Notes: a model not told the origin generated them from the sequence alone. 64,000 nucleotides of DNA from Pseudomonas fluorescens (GCF_900636825.1 NZ_LR134318.1:3753501-3817500); one strand, 5' to 3'; positions 54,068-63,138 are shown, counted from the stretch's first letter. Numbers and translations are program-made.

Positions 54068-54934
54068 TTACTGGCCTGAAGCCGGCATTGCCGGAATCGG
54101 CTCGGTCGGCGGCGGGATATCCGGATTGGCGGGCGGCGTGATGGTTTCCGTTTCGGTGGCCGGTGCAGGTTCCGCAACGGGTGCAGGCGCCGGCGTGATC
54201 GGCGCGGACTCGGCTGGCGGCACCACTGGCTCCGAGGTAACTGGCGCAGCTTCTGCCGGCGCGGGCGCCGGTTCCGCTGCAGGCGCAGGCGTCGCCGCGG
54301 GCTCCGATGTCGGGGTTGCGGCTGGAGCCAATGCAGCCGGCGCAGCTTTGACTTCAGGCATGCCCAGATCCGCTTTCGGCTTCTCTTCGATATGCGCCGC
54401 CTTCTTCGCATCGGCCGGCAGGAACTGCTCCACCAGCGTAAAGAACCGCTCGTAGAACTTCTGCGCAGTCACCGTTTCGCTGGCGACCTTGACCATCGAA
54501 TCGTCCGATGAACCGATCGGCATCGACACCGAGCCCAACACACCCACACCGAGGCTGGCAGAGTTGTTGGTTTTCTTCAGCGCATAACGATCCTGCAAAG
54601 CGTTGGCAAACATCGTGGCATGGTGCCCGGCGCTACCGTCATCGGCGCAGACCACATTGAAGCTGATCTCCATATGGGTATCGCCGGTTTGCTGGAAACT
54701 CTTGTGGCCGCTGACCAGTTTCGGGTCGCTGCTGGTAATGATATAGCCCTGACTGAGCAGCGCCCGACGGGCCGCCTCGCAGCTGGTCACGTCAGTGACG
54801 GGATAATTACGCGAGAACGTGCCGGAATCATCGAAGTTCTCATGCTCATACATCGGCTTGTCCTTCGAACAGCCGGCAACAGCAGCCAACAACAACGCCA
54901 ACCCGAAAACACGCATGGGAGTGGAAATCAACAT
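54068..54934 (-). CDS. DUF2242 lipoprotein with Pro/Ala/Glu-rich tail
   Basis: 288 residues from the ATG at 54934, with an AGGA ribosome site seven bases before. A lipobox AVAGCSKDK follows the signal (LALLLAAVAGC), so it should be a lipoprotein. Residues about 25-170 (YEHENFDDSGTFSRNYPVTD, CEAARRALLSQGYIITSSDP, LVSGHKSFQQTGDTHMEISF) are a DUF2242 domain of unknown function. Residues about 185-288 are a low-complexity tail rich in Pro, Ala, Glu and Thr, probably a disordered periplasmic spacer. It has no operon partners. Confidence 0.85.
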   Translation of the reverse strand: MLISTPMRVFGLALLLAAVAGCSKDKPMYEHENFDDSGTFSRNYPVTDVTSCEAARRALLSQGYIITSSDPKLVSGHKSFQQTGDTHMEISFNVVCADDGSAGHHATMFANALQDRYALKKTNNSASLGVGVLGSVSMPIGSSDDSMVKVASETVTAQKFYERFFTLVEQFLPADAKKAAHIEEKPKADLGMPEVKAAPAALAPAATPTSEPAATPAPAAEPAPAPAEAAPVTSEPVVPPAESAPITPAPAPVAEPAPATETETITPPANPDIPPPTEPIPAMPASGQ

Positions 54935-55133
54935 TGAACATCCTGAGGGAAAACAGTCCGGGGCGTATTGTGCAACAGAACGCAGCCCCATGGCGCATGG
55001 AATAGTGTCAAGAATCGGTTACAACTTAACCGATCATGCCCGCCAAGAAAAAGCCGCGCCGACAAATGATTGATGTTCTCGCGCAAATTTACCTCGTGTG
55101 TACCTGCAATGAGGGATGAGGTAACTGACATGC

Positions 55134-55485
55134 CGCCATCGCTTGCAGGCAAGCTCCCACATTGGCACCTCGTACATCTGGGAAATATTGAGCGGCTGTG
55201 ACGCCGTCATCGCTTGCAGGCAAGCTCCCACATTGGCATTCGGTGAATCCGGGAAATATTGGCCGGCTATCAGGCCGCCATCGCTTGCAGGCAAGCCCCC
55301 ACAGTGGCACCTCGGTGAATTTGGGAAATATTGGACGACTGTCAGGCCGCCATCGCTTGCAGGCAAGCTCCCACATTGACATTCGGTGAATCTGCGAAAT
55401 ATTGGCCGGCTGTCAGGCCGCCATCGCTTGCAGGCAAGCTCCAACAGTGACACTCGGTGAATCCGGGAAATTCGGGTGGCTATCA
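55134..55485. repeat. Tandem array of 71-bp single-REP units
   Basis: Five head-to-tail copies start with CGCTTGCAGGCAAGCTCCCA (at 55140, 55211, 55282, 55354 and 55425), each followed by a spacer with TCGGTGAATCCGGGAAATAT and GGCCGGCTGTCAGGCCGCC. The period is 71-72 bp. The elements face the same way, unlike the paired REPs elsewhere. Confidence 0.95.
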
Positions 55486-55959
55486 CCCCACCCCATCCCA
55501 ACGCGGCAAAGCCGCCCCACTCAACACAATGAGCGCAAGCTCGAGTGCAGCTCTTGATCCTGGAGCCCGTCGGCAGGCTGAGTGGAGGGATTGATCCGGG
55601 CGTGGGAGCGCAGCGACCGTTTGACGAAGTCGAACACATCGAGAGGAGGTGCAGCGAAGCAAACCGGAGGCGATGCGCCCGGATCGATCCCGCAGCGAAG
55701 GAACCCCGAGCCCCAGCGAGCGGGCCGAACGTCAGGGCAAAGCCTTTTTGGTTACTTTTTCGGCGTCTGGAAAAAGTGACTCGCCGTAAGGGCGAAACCG
55801 CCAGCCGCAACACCCATGGAAACGGATATTCACCCCATCAACCCAAAGCCTGGTCGGCCCAAAGGCCGCCAAGACCAAAACCCAACCCCAAAACGCAAAA
55901 CCCAAAAAAAAGCCCCGACCAATCAGGCCAGGGCTTCCTCAGAACACCTCAATCAAAGA
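55486..55959. other. GC-rich interspersed element before ppiD
   Basis: No gene found. It contains stretches found in many Pseudomonas intergenic regions: TTGGTTACTTTTTCGGCGTC, then AAAAAGTGACTCGCCGTAAG and GGGCGAAACC, next to a G+C-rich block. It looks like a remnant of a repeated element, not a coding sequence. The reading frames crossing it lack a start with a ribosome site. Confidence 0.5.
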
Positions 55960-57831
55960 TCAAAACCGCTCGATCTTCGCCTCAGCCTCCAACTGCTTAC
56001 GATACGCCGCAAAATCCTGCTGCCCCTCACGGGAAGCCAGGAACCGACGATATTGCGCCTTCTCTTCCTCAGTCGGCGCCGCTGCCTCATTGACACCATT
56101 GAGGCGCACAATCATCAGACTGCCGTCCGGCAATGTCACGCTAGTGAACGTCGGCTTGTCCTTCGCAGCCGGCTTCGGCATGCGGAACAACGCTTGCAGC
56201 ACCGCCGGCTCCACGCCTTCCTGCGCACGAGTGGCCGCTTCGGTCGCCTTCCAGCTCTGACCATCAACCGCCTTGTCCTGCGGCGCCTTGCCTTCACGCA
56301 AATCAGCGATCAGCTTCTCGGCCTTGGTCTTGGCAGCAGCGCTGGCATGCTCCTTGGTCAGTTGCGCGCGGATGGCCGCATCCACATTTTCCAGAGGCAG
56401 TTGCGCAGGCTTTAGATGTTCCTTGGCGCGCAATACGATCACGGTTTCCGGATCCAGCTCGATGGCCGTGCTGTTGGCACCCTCATCAATCACTTCAGTG
56501 CTGAATGCTGCGGTCACCACGGCGCGGTTGGCCGCAACGCCTTCGCCACCTTCACGACCAAACGGCTTGGAGGTGTGCACGGTCAGTTTCAGGTCCGCCG
56601 CAGGCTGGGCCAGGTCGGATGCTTCGAACGCGGAGTCTTCCAGTTGCTTGGTCGCTTCGACGAAACGCTGCTCGACCTGCGCGGCCTTCAGCTCGCGGGT
56701 CAGCTTGTCTTTCAGACTGGCCAGCGTCGGCACTTCAGGCGCTTCGACGCCCAGCAGCTTGATCAGGTGGTAACCGAAGTCGGTGCGAATCGGCTCGGAC
56801 ACCTGGTCTTTGGACAAGGCGTACAAGGCTTTTTCGAACGCTGGATCGTAAACCCCAGGACCTGCGTAACCGAGGTCACCGCCATTGTTGGCCGAGCCCG
56901 GATCTTGCGAGAATTCTTTAGCCAGCGCTTCGAATTTCTCGCCCTTGGCCAGACGCGCCTGGACTTCGTCGATCTTCGCCTTGGCCTGAGCTTCGGTGGT
57001 CTTGTCGTTCACTTCGATCAGGATGTGCGCGGCACGACGCTGTTCCGACAGGTTGGCGATCTCTTTCTGATACGCCGCCTGCAGGTCTTCGTCCTTGACG
57101 GCAACCTGATCGAAAAACGACGACTTCTTCAGCTCCAGGTAATCGATGACCACTTGATCCGGGGTCATGAATTCCTTGGCATGTTCGTCGTAGTAAGCCT
57201 TGACCTCTTCGTCGGTCAGCTTGACCGCCGCAGGATCAGCTTTGACATTCAGGGTCGCGAAGTCGCGGGTCTGCTTTTCCAGACGGGCGAATGCCTGCAC
57301 TTCGGCATCGGTGACGAAGCCGCTACCCGCCACACCGGCGCGCAGTTGGCCGATCAGCATTTCCTGAGCCAGCATCTGGCGGAACTGCATACGGCTGTAA
57401 CCCAGCTGACGGATTACCTGGTCGAAGCGCTCGGAGCTGAACTTGCCGTCCACCTGGAATTCAGGCGTCTGCAGGATCACCTGATCCAGCGCGGCTTCGG
57501 AGAAAGAGAACTTGGCCTGTTCAGCGCCCTGCAACAGCAGCTTGCGATCAATCAGACCCTTGAGGGCCGAATCGCGCAGCATTTTTTCATCGAGCAAGGA
57601 AGCATCAAAATCCTTGCCCAGTTGTTGCATCAGCTGACGGCGTTGCATATCAACGGCCTGGCTCAGTTCGTTCTGGCTGATCTCGTCACCGTTAACCTTG
57701 GCCGCCTCATTCTTGTGAGTCGTGGCCTGGAAAATGGCGTCGAAACCGGTCAAGGCCATCAGTGCAACGATGACCCCGATAATGGTCTTGGCAATCCAGC
57801 CTTGTGAATTGTCCCTGATATTCTGCAGCAT
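55960..57831 (-). CDS. ppiD: Periplasmic folding chaperone PpiD (SurA-N / parvulin)
   Basis: 623 residues, starting MLQNIRDNSQGWIAKTIIGV, with one membrane anchor (about residues 13-33) that places the rest in the periplasm. The N-terminal SurA_N chaperone domain follows, then the parvulin PPIase domain (about residues 265-365: AAHILIEVNDKTTEAQAKAK, GDLGYAGPGVYDPAFEKALY, DFGYHLIKLLG), then a C-terminal SurA-like part. PpiD helps outer-membrane and periplasmic proteins leave the Sec machine. It comes after hupB and a tRNA-like gene, following the usual lon-hupB-ppiD order. Confidence 0.95.
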   Translation of the reverse strand: MLQNIRDNSQGWIAKTIIGVIVALMALTGFDAIFQATTHKNEAAKVNGDEISQNELSQAVDMQRRQLMQQLGKDFDASLLDEKMLRDSALKGLIDRKLLLQGAEQAKFSFSEAALDQVILQTPEFQVDGKFSSERFDQVIRQLGYSRMQFRQMLAQEMLIGQLRAGVAGSGFVTDAEVQAFARLEKQTRDFATLNVKADPAAVKLTDEEVKAYYDEHAKEFMTPDQVVIDYLELKKSSFFDQVAVKDEDLQAAYQKEIANLSEQRRAAHILIEVNDKTTEAQAKAKIDEVQARLAKGEKFEALAKEFSQDPGSANNGGDLGYAGPGVYDPAFEKALYALSKDQVSEPIRTDFGYHLIKLLGVEAPEVPTLASLKDKLTRELKAAQVEQRFVEATKQLEDSAFEASDLAQPAADLKLTVHTSKPFGREGGEGVAANRAVVTAAFSTEVIDEGANSTAIELDPETVIVLRAKEHLKPAQLPLENVDAAIRAQLTKEHASAAAKTKAEKLIADLREGKAPQDKAVDGQSWKATEAATRAQEGVEPAVLQALFRMPKPAAKDKPTFTSVTLPDGSLMIVRLNGVNEAAAPTEEEKAQYRRFLASREGQQDFAAYRKQLEAEAKIERF

Positions 57832-57900
57832 GCGTCCCCCAGAAACGGTTGAACTTCAAATTAGGCAACCGTGGAGCGTGGGTAGAATCCGGATAGAAGA

Positions 57901-57924
57901 AAGGCGCATCCGAGGATGCGCCTT
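57901..57924 (-). terminator. Terminator of the tRNA-like gene
   Basis: On the minus strand AAGGCGCATCC TC GGATGCGCCTT TCTTC pairs to an 11-bp stem directly after the CCA end of the tRNA-like gene. Confidence 0.85.
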
Positions 57925-57934
57925 CTCGTAACTG

Positions 57935-58010
57935 GCGGAGCGGACAGGGCTCGAACCCTCGATCCCGGCGTTACAGGCGTCTGTTTCAGCTACCTGCTCT
58001 ACCGCTCCGC
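57935..58010 (-). tRNA. tRNA-Asp-like RNA gene, degenerate (possible pseudo-tRNA)
   Basis: On the minus strand a 76-nt unit starts GGAGCGGTAGAGCAGGTAGC and ends CCGCTCCGCCA. The acceptor stem GGAGCGG/CCGCTCC, discriminator G, encoded CCA and T-loop TTCGAGC agree with tRNA-Asp. The loop CTGTAAC carries GTA where tRNA-Asp has GTC, and the 3' anticodon strand GCCGG is kept, but its 5' strand no longer pairs. The D arm is changed (AGC-AGGTA-GCT, with only a five-base loop) and the T stem has an A/G mismatch. I think it is a decayed or altered tRNA-Asp copy; it ends in a terminator, so it may still be transcribed. Confidence 0.6.
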
Positions 58011-58058
58011 TGCCAAGTCAGGCTTGACCCCGACCCGGATGGGTAAAAACCTGAAAAC

Positions 58059-58331
58059 TTAGTTAACAGCTTCTTTCAGTGCTTTACCGGCTTTGAAACC
58101 TGGCTTCTTGGCAGCCGGGATTTCCAGAGTCTTGCCGGTCTGAGGGTTACGACCGGTACGAGCCGGACGGTCAGTCACGGAGAAAGTACCGAAACCCACC
58201 AGAACAACGGAGTCGCCAGCCTTGAGAGCGCCAGTGACGGATTCGATTACAGCGTCCAGCGCACGGCCAGCAGCAGCTTTCGGGATATCAGCGGATGCAG
58301 CGATAGCATCAATCAGTTCCGACTTGTTCAC
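58059..58331 (-). CDS. hupB: DNA-binding protein HU-beta
   Basis: 90 residues, starting at a GTG with an AGGGG ribosome site; the sequence MNKSELIDAIAASADIPKAAA, VVLVGFGTFSVTDRPARTGRNPQTGKTLEI, and IPAAKKPGFKAGKALKEAVN is canonical HU-beta. It bends and compacts DNA and acts in repair and in the stress response. The order lon-hupB-ppiD is standard. The gap to lon (about 150 bp) should hold a promoter. Confidence 0.97.
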   Translation of the reverse strand: MNKSELIDAIAASADIPKAAAGRALDAVIESVTGALKAGDSVVLVGFGTFSVTDRPARTGRNPQTGKTLEIPAAKKPGFKAGKALKEAVN

Positions 58332-58479
58332 TCTAAGTCCCCTTATATCTATTTTGAGATGATTCTAAGTTTTTTTGGTGAAAGCAAAACGAGTGCTGAA
58401 TGGCCTACAGACACTTAAGAGCCGCTTTATAACAAGGGCTCTAAAAAGCTGTCAAGGAAGCCACCCAGGCAAAAACGTA

Positions 58480-60876
58480 TTAATGCGTGCTAATTCTTTC
58501 CTTAGAGTCAGACTCGCGCTTTTCGTCCTTCGCGACTATCTCCGGAGCCACATCCGGCAAGGGCTCCGGCGCGTATTGCAGCGCAATTTGCAGGACCTCG
58601 TCAATCCATTTAACCGGTTTGATCTGCAGATCCTGCTTGATATTGTCAGGAATCTCCTTCAAATCGCGAACGTTCTCTTCCGGAATAATCACAATCTTGA
58701 TTCCGCCGCGATGTGCCGCCAGCAGTTTCTCTTTCAGGCCGCCAATCGCCAGTACCTGGCCGCGCAAAGTTATTTCACCGGTCATGGCTACATCGGCACG
58801 CACCGGAATGCCGGTCAATGCGGAGACCAGCGCCGTGCACATGCCTACACCGGCGCTAGGACCGTCTTTCGGCGTCGCCCCTTCCGGCATGTGAATATGG
58901 GTGTCGCGCTTCTCATGGAAGTCCAGCGGGATCCCGAGGCTTTTCGCACGGCTGCGCACTACGGTGAGTGCGGCAGTGATCGATTCGACCATTACGTCGC
59001 CCAGGGAACCGGTCTTGATCAACTGACCTTTGCCCGGTACCACAGCGGCTTCGATGGTCAGCAATTCGCCACCCACCTGAGTCCACGCAAGGCCGGTGAC
59101 CTGACCGATCTGATCCTGCTGCTCGGCCAGACCGTAACGGAATTTGCGCACGCCCAAGAAATGCTCGAGCAGATCAGCTGTCACTTTCACCGAGAAGCGT
59201 TTTTCCAGAGCATGCTCTTTCACCGCTTTGCGGCAGACCTTGGCGATCTGACGTTCGAGGCCACGCACACCGGCTTCACGGGTGTAGTAACGAATGATGT
59301 CGCGGATCGCTTCCTCGTCGAATTCCAGTTCGCCCTTTTTCAGGCCATTGGCGGCGATCTGCTTCGGCGAGAGGTATTTGACGGCAATGTTGATTTTCTC
59401 GTCTTCGGTGTAACCCGGCAGACGGATCACTTCCATCCGGTCCAGCAGTGCTGGCGGGATGTTCATCGAGTTCGAGGTGCACAGGAACATCACATCGGAA
59501 AGATCATAATCGACTTCCAGATAGTGATCGTTGAAGTTGTGGTTTTGCTCCGGATCGAGCACTTCCAGCAACGCCGATGCCGGATCGCCACGCATGTCGC
59601 TGCCCATTTTGTCGATTTCATCGAGCAGGAACAGCGGGTTGCGCACGCCCACCTTTGTCATTTTTTGAATCAATCTTCCCGGCATCGAACCGATGTAAGT
59701 CCGGCGATGACCGCGAATTTCCGCTTCGTCACGCACGCCACCCAAGGCCATACGCACGAATTTGCGGTTGGTCGCGTGGGCGATCGACTCCGCCAGCGAG
59801 GTTTTACCAACGCCAGGAGGGCCGACCAGACACAGCACTGGGCCGCGAATTTTCTTCACACGTTTTTGCACGGCGAGGTATTCAAGGATGCGTTCCTTGA
59901 CCTCTTCGAGACCGTAGTGATCGGCATCGAGAATGTCTTCAGCGCGGGCCAGATCCAGGCGCACCTTGCTTTGCGCCTTCCACGGCACTTGCACCAGCCA
60001 GTCGATGTACGAACGGACCACGGTGGCTTCAGCCGACATTGGCGACATCTGCTTGAGCTTGTTCAGCTCGGCAGTGGCTTTGGTCAGGGCGTCTTTGGGC
60101 AGACCGGCTGCATCGATACGCTTTTTCAGCTCTTCGATTTCATTGTGACCTTCATCACCGTCGCCGAGCTCTTTCTGAATGGCCTTCATCTGCTCATTCA
60201 GGTAGTACTCGCGCTGGCTGCGTTCCATTTGCTTTTTGACGCGACCGCGAATGCGCTTTTCGACTTGCAGCAGATCGATCTCGGCATCCAGCAGCGCGAG
60301 AACATGCTCGACCCGGGCCGACAAATCGATGATTTCGAGAATTTCCTGCTTCTGCTCGATTTTCAGCGCCATGTGCGCCGCCATGGTGTCGACCAGACGA
60401 CCCGGCTCATCGATGCTGTTGAGTGACGACAGGACTTCAGCCGGGACTTTCTTGCCCAACTGCACATATTGCTCGAACTGCGAAAGCAGCGTGCGCACGA
60501 ACACTTCGGATTCGCGCTCGGCAGCGTCGACTTCTTCGATCAGGGATACTTCGGCACGGCAGTGCCCATCGACTTCGCTGAAGCGCTCAACGGTGCCGCG
60601 TTGCTCACCCTCGACCAGAACCTTGACGGTGCCATCAGGCAATTTCAGGAGCTGCAGGACAGTAGCGATCGTACCTACGCGATAGAGAGCGTCTTCACCG
60701 GGATCATCATCGGCCGGGTTTCTTTGGGCCAGCAGCAGGATCTGCTTGTCCCCCGTCATCGCGGCCTCGAGGGCTTCGATGGATTTCTCGCGCCCCACGA
60801 ACAGCGGGATAACCATGTGCGGATAAACCACGACATCACGCAATGGCAGGAGAGGCAATTCGATGGTTGTCTTCAT
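58480..60876 (-). CDS. lon: ATP-dependent protease Lon
   Basis: 798 residues. The N-terminal LON substrate domain (TIELPLLPLRDVVVYPHMVIPLFVGREKS) is followed by the AAA+ domain (Walker A VGPPGVGKTSLAES, Walker B IFLLDEIDKM-like PLFLLDEIDKMGSDMRG) and the C-terminal protease with Ser in PKDGPSAGVGMCTALVSALT and Lys in GGLKEKLLAAHRGG, the catalytic dyad. It degrades misfolded and regulatory proteins. It follows clpX after a strong terminator, so it has its own promoter. A long open frame on the other strand is antisense noise. Confidence 0.97.
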   Translation of the reverse strand: MKTTIELPLLPLRDVVVYPHMVIPLFVGREKSIEALEAAMTGDKQILLLAQRNPADDDPGEDALYRVGTIATVLQLLKLPDGTVKVLVEGEQRGTVERFSEVDGHCRAEVSLIEEVDAAERESEVFVRTLLSQFEQYVQLGKKVPAEVLSSLNSIDEPGRLVDTMAAHMALKIEQKQEILEIIDLSARVEHVLALLDAEIDLLQVEKRIRGRVKKQMERSQREYYLNEQMKAIQKELGDGDEGHNEIEELKKRIDAAGLPKDALTKATAELNKLKQMSPMSAEATVVRSYIDWLVQVPWKAQSKVRLDLARAEDILDADHYGLEEVKERILEYLAVQKRVKKIRGPVLCLVGPPGVGKTSLAESIAHATNRKFVRMALGGVRDEAEIRGHRRTYIGSMPGRLIQKMTKVGVRNPLFLLDEIDKMGSDMRGDPASALLEVLDPEQNHNFNDHYLEVDYDLSDVMFLCTSNSMNIPPALLDRMEVIRLPGYTEDEKINIAVKYLSPKQIAANGLKKGELEFDEEAIRDIIRYYTREAGVRGLERQIAKVCRKAVKEHALEKRFSVKVTADLLEHFLGVRKFRYGLAEQQDQIGQVTGLAWTQVGGELLTIEAAVVPGKGQLIKTGSLGDVMVESITAALTVVRSRAKSLGIPLDFHEKRDTHIHMPEGATPKDGPSAGVGMCTALVSALTGIPVRADVAMTGEITLRGQVLAIGGLKEKLLAAHRGGIKIVIIPEENVRDLKEIPDNIKQDLQIKPVKWIDEVLQIALQYAPEPLPDVAPEIVAKDEKRESDSKERISTH

Positions 60877-60990
60877 GATTTCGCCTCTACGGCGGCCGTA
60901 TGGCCGTAATCAGATGGAATTGAGCTTGAAACCAAGATGGGGGCTGCCTCGAAAAAAAACAAGCGCAAAGCGGATGTAAAAAATGACATA

Positions 60991-61019
60991 AAAAAAAAGA
61001 GGCCCGAAGGCCCCTTCTT
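60991..61019 (-). terminator. Terminator after clpX
   Basis: On the minus strand AAGAAGGGGCC TTCG GGCCTCTT TTTTTT: a UUCG-loop stem followed by nine T. It separates clpX from lon. Confidence 0.9.
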
Positions 61020-61039
61020 TGTTGCAGCGCGGTGGACGC

Positions 61040-62323
61040 TTACGCGTCCGGCGCTGCCTTGGCCGCCGGCTCACTGTTTTCATAGATATACAGTGGCTTG
61101 GACTTGCCTTCGATCACGCTTTCGTCGATCACGACTTTGCTCACCTCGGACTGCGAGGGGATTTCATACATCGTGTCGAGCAGTACACCTTCGAGAATCG
61201 AGCGCAGGCCACGGGCACCGGTTTTACGTTCCAGGGCACGTTTGGCGACCGATTTCAGCGCGTCGGAACGGAATTCCAGATCCACGCCTTCCATCTCGAA
61301 CAGCTTGGCATACTGTTTGGTCAGAGCATTTTTCGGCTCGGTAAGAATCTGCATCAACGCAGCTTCGTCGAGCTCATCCAGCGTCGCCAGGACCGGCAGA
61401 CGACCGACGAATTCCGGGATCAGACCGAACTTGACCAGATCGTCAGGCTCGACTTCACGCAGGGATTCACCGACTTTCTTGCCTTCTTCCTTGCTGCGCA
61501 CTTCTGCGTTGAAACCGATGCCGCCCTTGGTGGAACGGTTTTGAATAACCTTTTCCAGACCCGAGAATGCACCACCGCAGATGAACAGGATGTTACGAGT
61601 GTCGACCTGCAGGAATTCCTGCTGCGGGTGCTTGCGGCCACCTTGCGGCGGCACGGAAGCGACCGTGCCTTCAATCAACTTGAGCAAGGCCTGCTGCACG
61701 CCTTCACCGGAAACATCGCGGGTGATCGACGGGTTGTCGGACTTGCGGGAAATCTTGTCGATTTCGTCGATGTAGACGATACCCATCTGGGCCTTCTCTA
61801 CGTCGTAATCGCACTTCTGCAACAGCTTCTGAATGATGTTTTCGACATCTTCACCCACATAACCGGCCTCGGTGAGAGTGGTTGCGTCGGCGATGGTGAA
61901 CGGAACGTTCAGCAAGCGGGCCAAAGTTTCGGCCAGCAGGGTTTTACCGGAGCCTGTCGGGCCGATCAGCAGGATGTTGCTCTTGCCGAGTTCGACGTCG
62001 TCAGCCTTCTTGTCACGCTGGTTCAGACGTTTGTAGTGGTTGTACACCGCTACGGCCAGAACCTTCTTTGCACGCTCCTGACCAATGACGTACTGGTCAA
62101 GGATGCCGCTGATTTCTTTAGGCGAAGGCAATTTATGCGCGCTGCTTTCGGCCTGGGCTTCCTGCACCTCCTCGCGGATGATGTCATTGCACAGGTCGAC
62201 GCACTCGTCGCAGATAAAGACCGAGGGGCCGGCAATCAATTTGCGCACTTCATGCTGGCTTTTGCCACAGAAGGAGCAATAGAGCAGCTTGCCGTTGTCC
62301 TCGCCGTTGCGGGTGTCAGTCAT
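61040..62323 (-). CDS. clpX: ATP-dependent Clp protease ATP-binding subunit ClpX
   Basis: 427 residues from the ATG at 62323 (MTDTRNGEDNGKLLYCSFCG); a GTG 33 bases upstream is an unneeded extension. The zinc-binding domain (CSFCGKS...CDECVDLC) is followed by the AAA+ core: Walker A LIGPTGSGKTLLAET, Walker B IVYIDEIDKISRKSD, and the IGF loop in GGIGFNAEVRS for docking to ClpP. It unfolds tagged substrates and passes them to ClpP, encoded just upstream. Typical length. Confidence 0.97.
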   Translation of the reverse strand: MTDTRNGEDNGKLLYCSFCGKSQHEVRKLIAGPSVFICDECVDLCNDIIREEVQEAQAESSAHKLPSPKEISGILDQYVIGQERAKKVLAVAVYNHYKRLNQRDKKADDVELGKSNILLIGPTGSGKTLLAETLARLLNVPFTIADATTLTEAGYVGEDVENIIQKLLQKCDYDVEKAQMGIVYIDEIDKISRKSDNPSITRDVSGEGVQQALLKLIEGTVASVPPQGGRKHPQQEFLQVDTRNILFICGGAFSGLEKVIQNRSTKGGIGFNAEVRSKEEGKKVGESLREVEPDDLVKFGLIPEFVGRLPVLATLDELDEAALMQILTEPKNALTKQYAKLFEMEGVDLEFRSDALKSVAKRALERKTGARGLRSILEGVLLDTMYEIPSQSEVSKVVIDESVIEGKSKPLYIYENSEPAAKAAPDA

Positions 62324-62349
62324 TCGTTCGATCCAAATCCGATAGGCTT

Positions 62350-62410
62350 GCAACACAAGATGAAGGCTATTGCGGGCTTTTTCAAGCCCGCCGCTGATCG
62401 GACTTGCCGA
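62350..62410 (-). promoter_or_regulatory. Hairpins in the clpP-clpX gap
   Basis: On the minus strand CTGATCGG-CAAGT-CCGATCAG and GCGGGCTTGAAAAAGCCCGC form two stems in a row, without a T run. They may be attenuators, or mRNA-stability or processing elements, in the clpP-clpX transcript. Confidence 0.6.
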
Positions 62411-62435
62411 TCAGGCCTGTTTTGCGCTGCTTAAT

Positions 62436-63071
62436 TTAAGCTGGACGCTGGTTGATCACTTCATCGATCAGGCCGTATTCCTTCGCAGCTTCGGCGCTCA
62501 TGAAGTTGTCGCGATTGGTATCGCGCTCGATTTCTTCAAGAGTGCGGCCGCTGTGCTTGGCCATCAGCATGTTCAGGCGCTCGCGAATGAAGAGGATTTC
62601 CTTGGCGTGGATTTCGATGTCCGACGCCTGGCCCTGGAAACCGCCCAGTGGCTGGTGAATCATCACGCGCGAGTTTGGCAGGCAGAAACGCTTGCCCGGG
62701 GCACCTGCGGTCAGCAGGAATGCGCCCATGCTGCAGGCCTGGCCGATGCAGGTGGTCGATACGTTTGGCTTGATGAACTGCATGGTGTCGTAGATCGACA
62801 TGCCCGCTGTCACCGAACCGCCCGGGGAGTTGATGTACAGATGGATGTCCTTGTCCGGGTTTTCCGCTTCAAGGAACAGCAGTTGCGCACAGATCAGGTT
62901 GGCCATGTAGTCCTCTACCGGGCCCACCAGAAAGATCACTCGCTCCTTGAGCAGGCGCGAGTAGATGTCGTAGGCGCGTTCGCCACGAGCGGACTGCTCG
63001 ACAACCATCGGGACCAGGCCGCCGGCGGCCTGGATATCAGAGTTCTGCTGAATATAAGAATTACGGAACAT
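62436..63071 (-). CDS. clpP: ATP-dependent Clp protease proteolytic subunit ClpP
   Basis: 211 residues from the ATG at 63071 (MFRNSYIQQNSDIQAAGGLV); the longer frame starts inside a hairpin. The catalytic Ser is in IGQACSMGAFLL, the His in RVMIHQPLGG, and the Asp in the later helix region (ERDTNRDNFMSAEAAKEYGL). It makes two stacked heptamer rings that degrade proteins delivered by ClpX. It lies between tig and clpX in the normal tig-clpP-clpX order. Confidence 0.97.
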   Translation of the reverse strand: MFRNSYIQQNSDIQAAGGLVPMVVEQSARGERAYDIYSRLLKERVIFLVGPVEDYMANLICAQLLFLEAENPDKDIHLYINSPGGSVTAGMSIYDTMQFIKPNVSTTCIGQACSMGAFLLTAGAPGKRFCLPNSRVMIHQPLGGFQGQASDIEIHAKEILFIRERLNMLMAKHSGRTLEEIERDTNRDNFMSAEAAKEYGLIDEVINQRPA

Positions 63072-63110
63072 GCTCTGCAGTCGCTCCCAAATAGTTATGT
63101 CTTGAATACG

Positions 63111-63138
63111 CATAAGCCAGCTCGAGAGCTGGCTTATG
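63111..63138. promoter_or_regulatory. 13-bp perfect hairpin between tig and clpP
   Basis: CATAAGCCAGCTC and GAGCTGGCTTATG are perfect inverted arms around two bases. There is no T run, so it is more likely a processing or attenuation hairpin than a full terminator. Confidence 0.75.

Noticed and set aside
55134..55485. CRISPR array
   Set aside because: The 71-bp units have near-identical spacers and REP-type cores; no cas genes are present.
58375..60426. Long open frame (683 codons) opposite lon
   Set aside because: It mirrors a canonical lon gene and has low-complexity His/Gln/Arg composition typical of a shadow frame.
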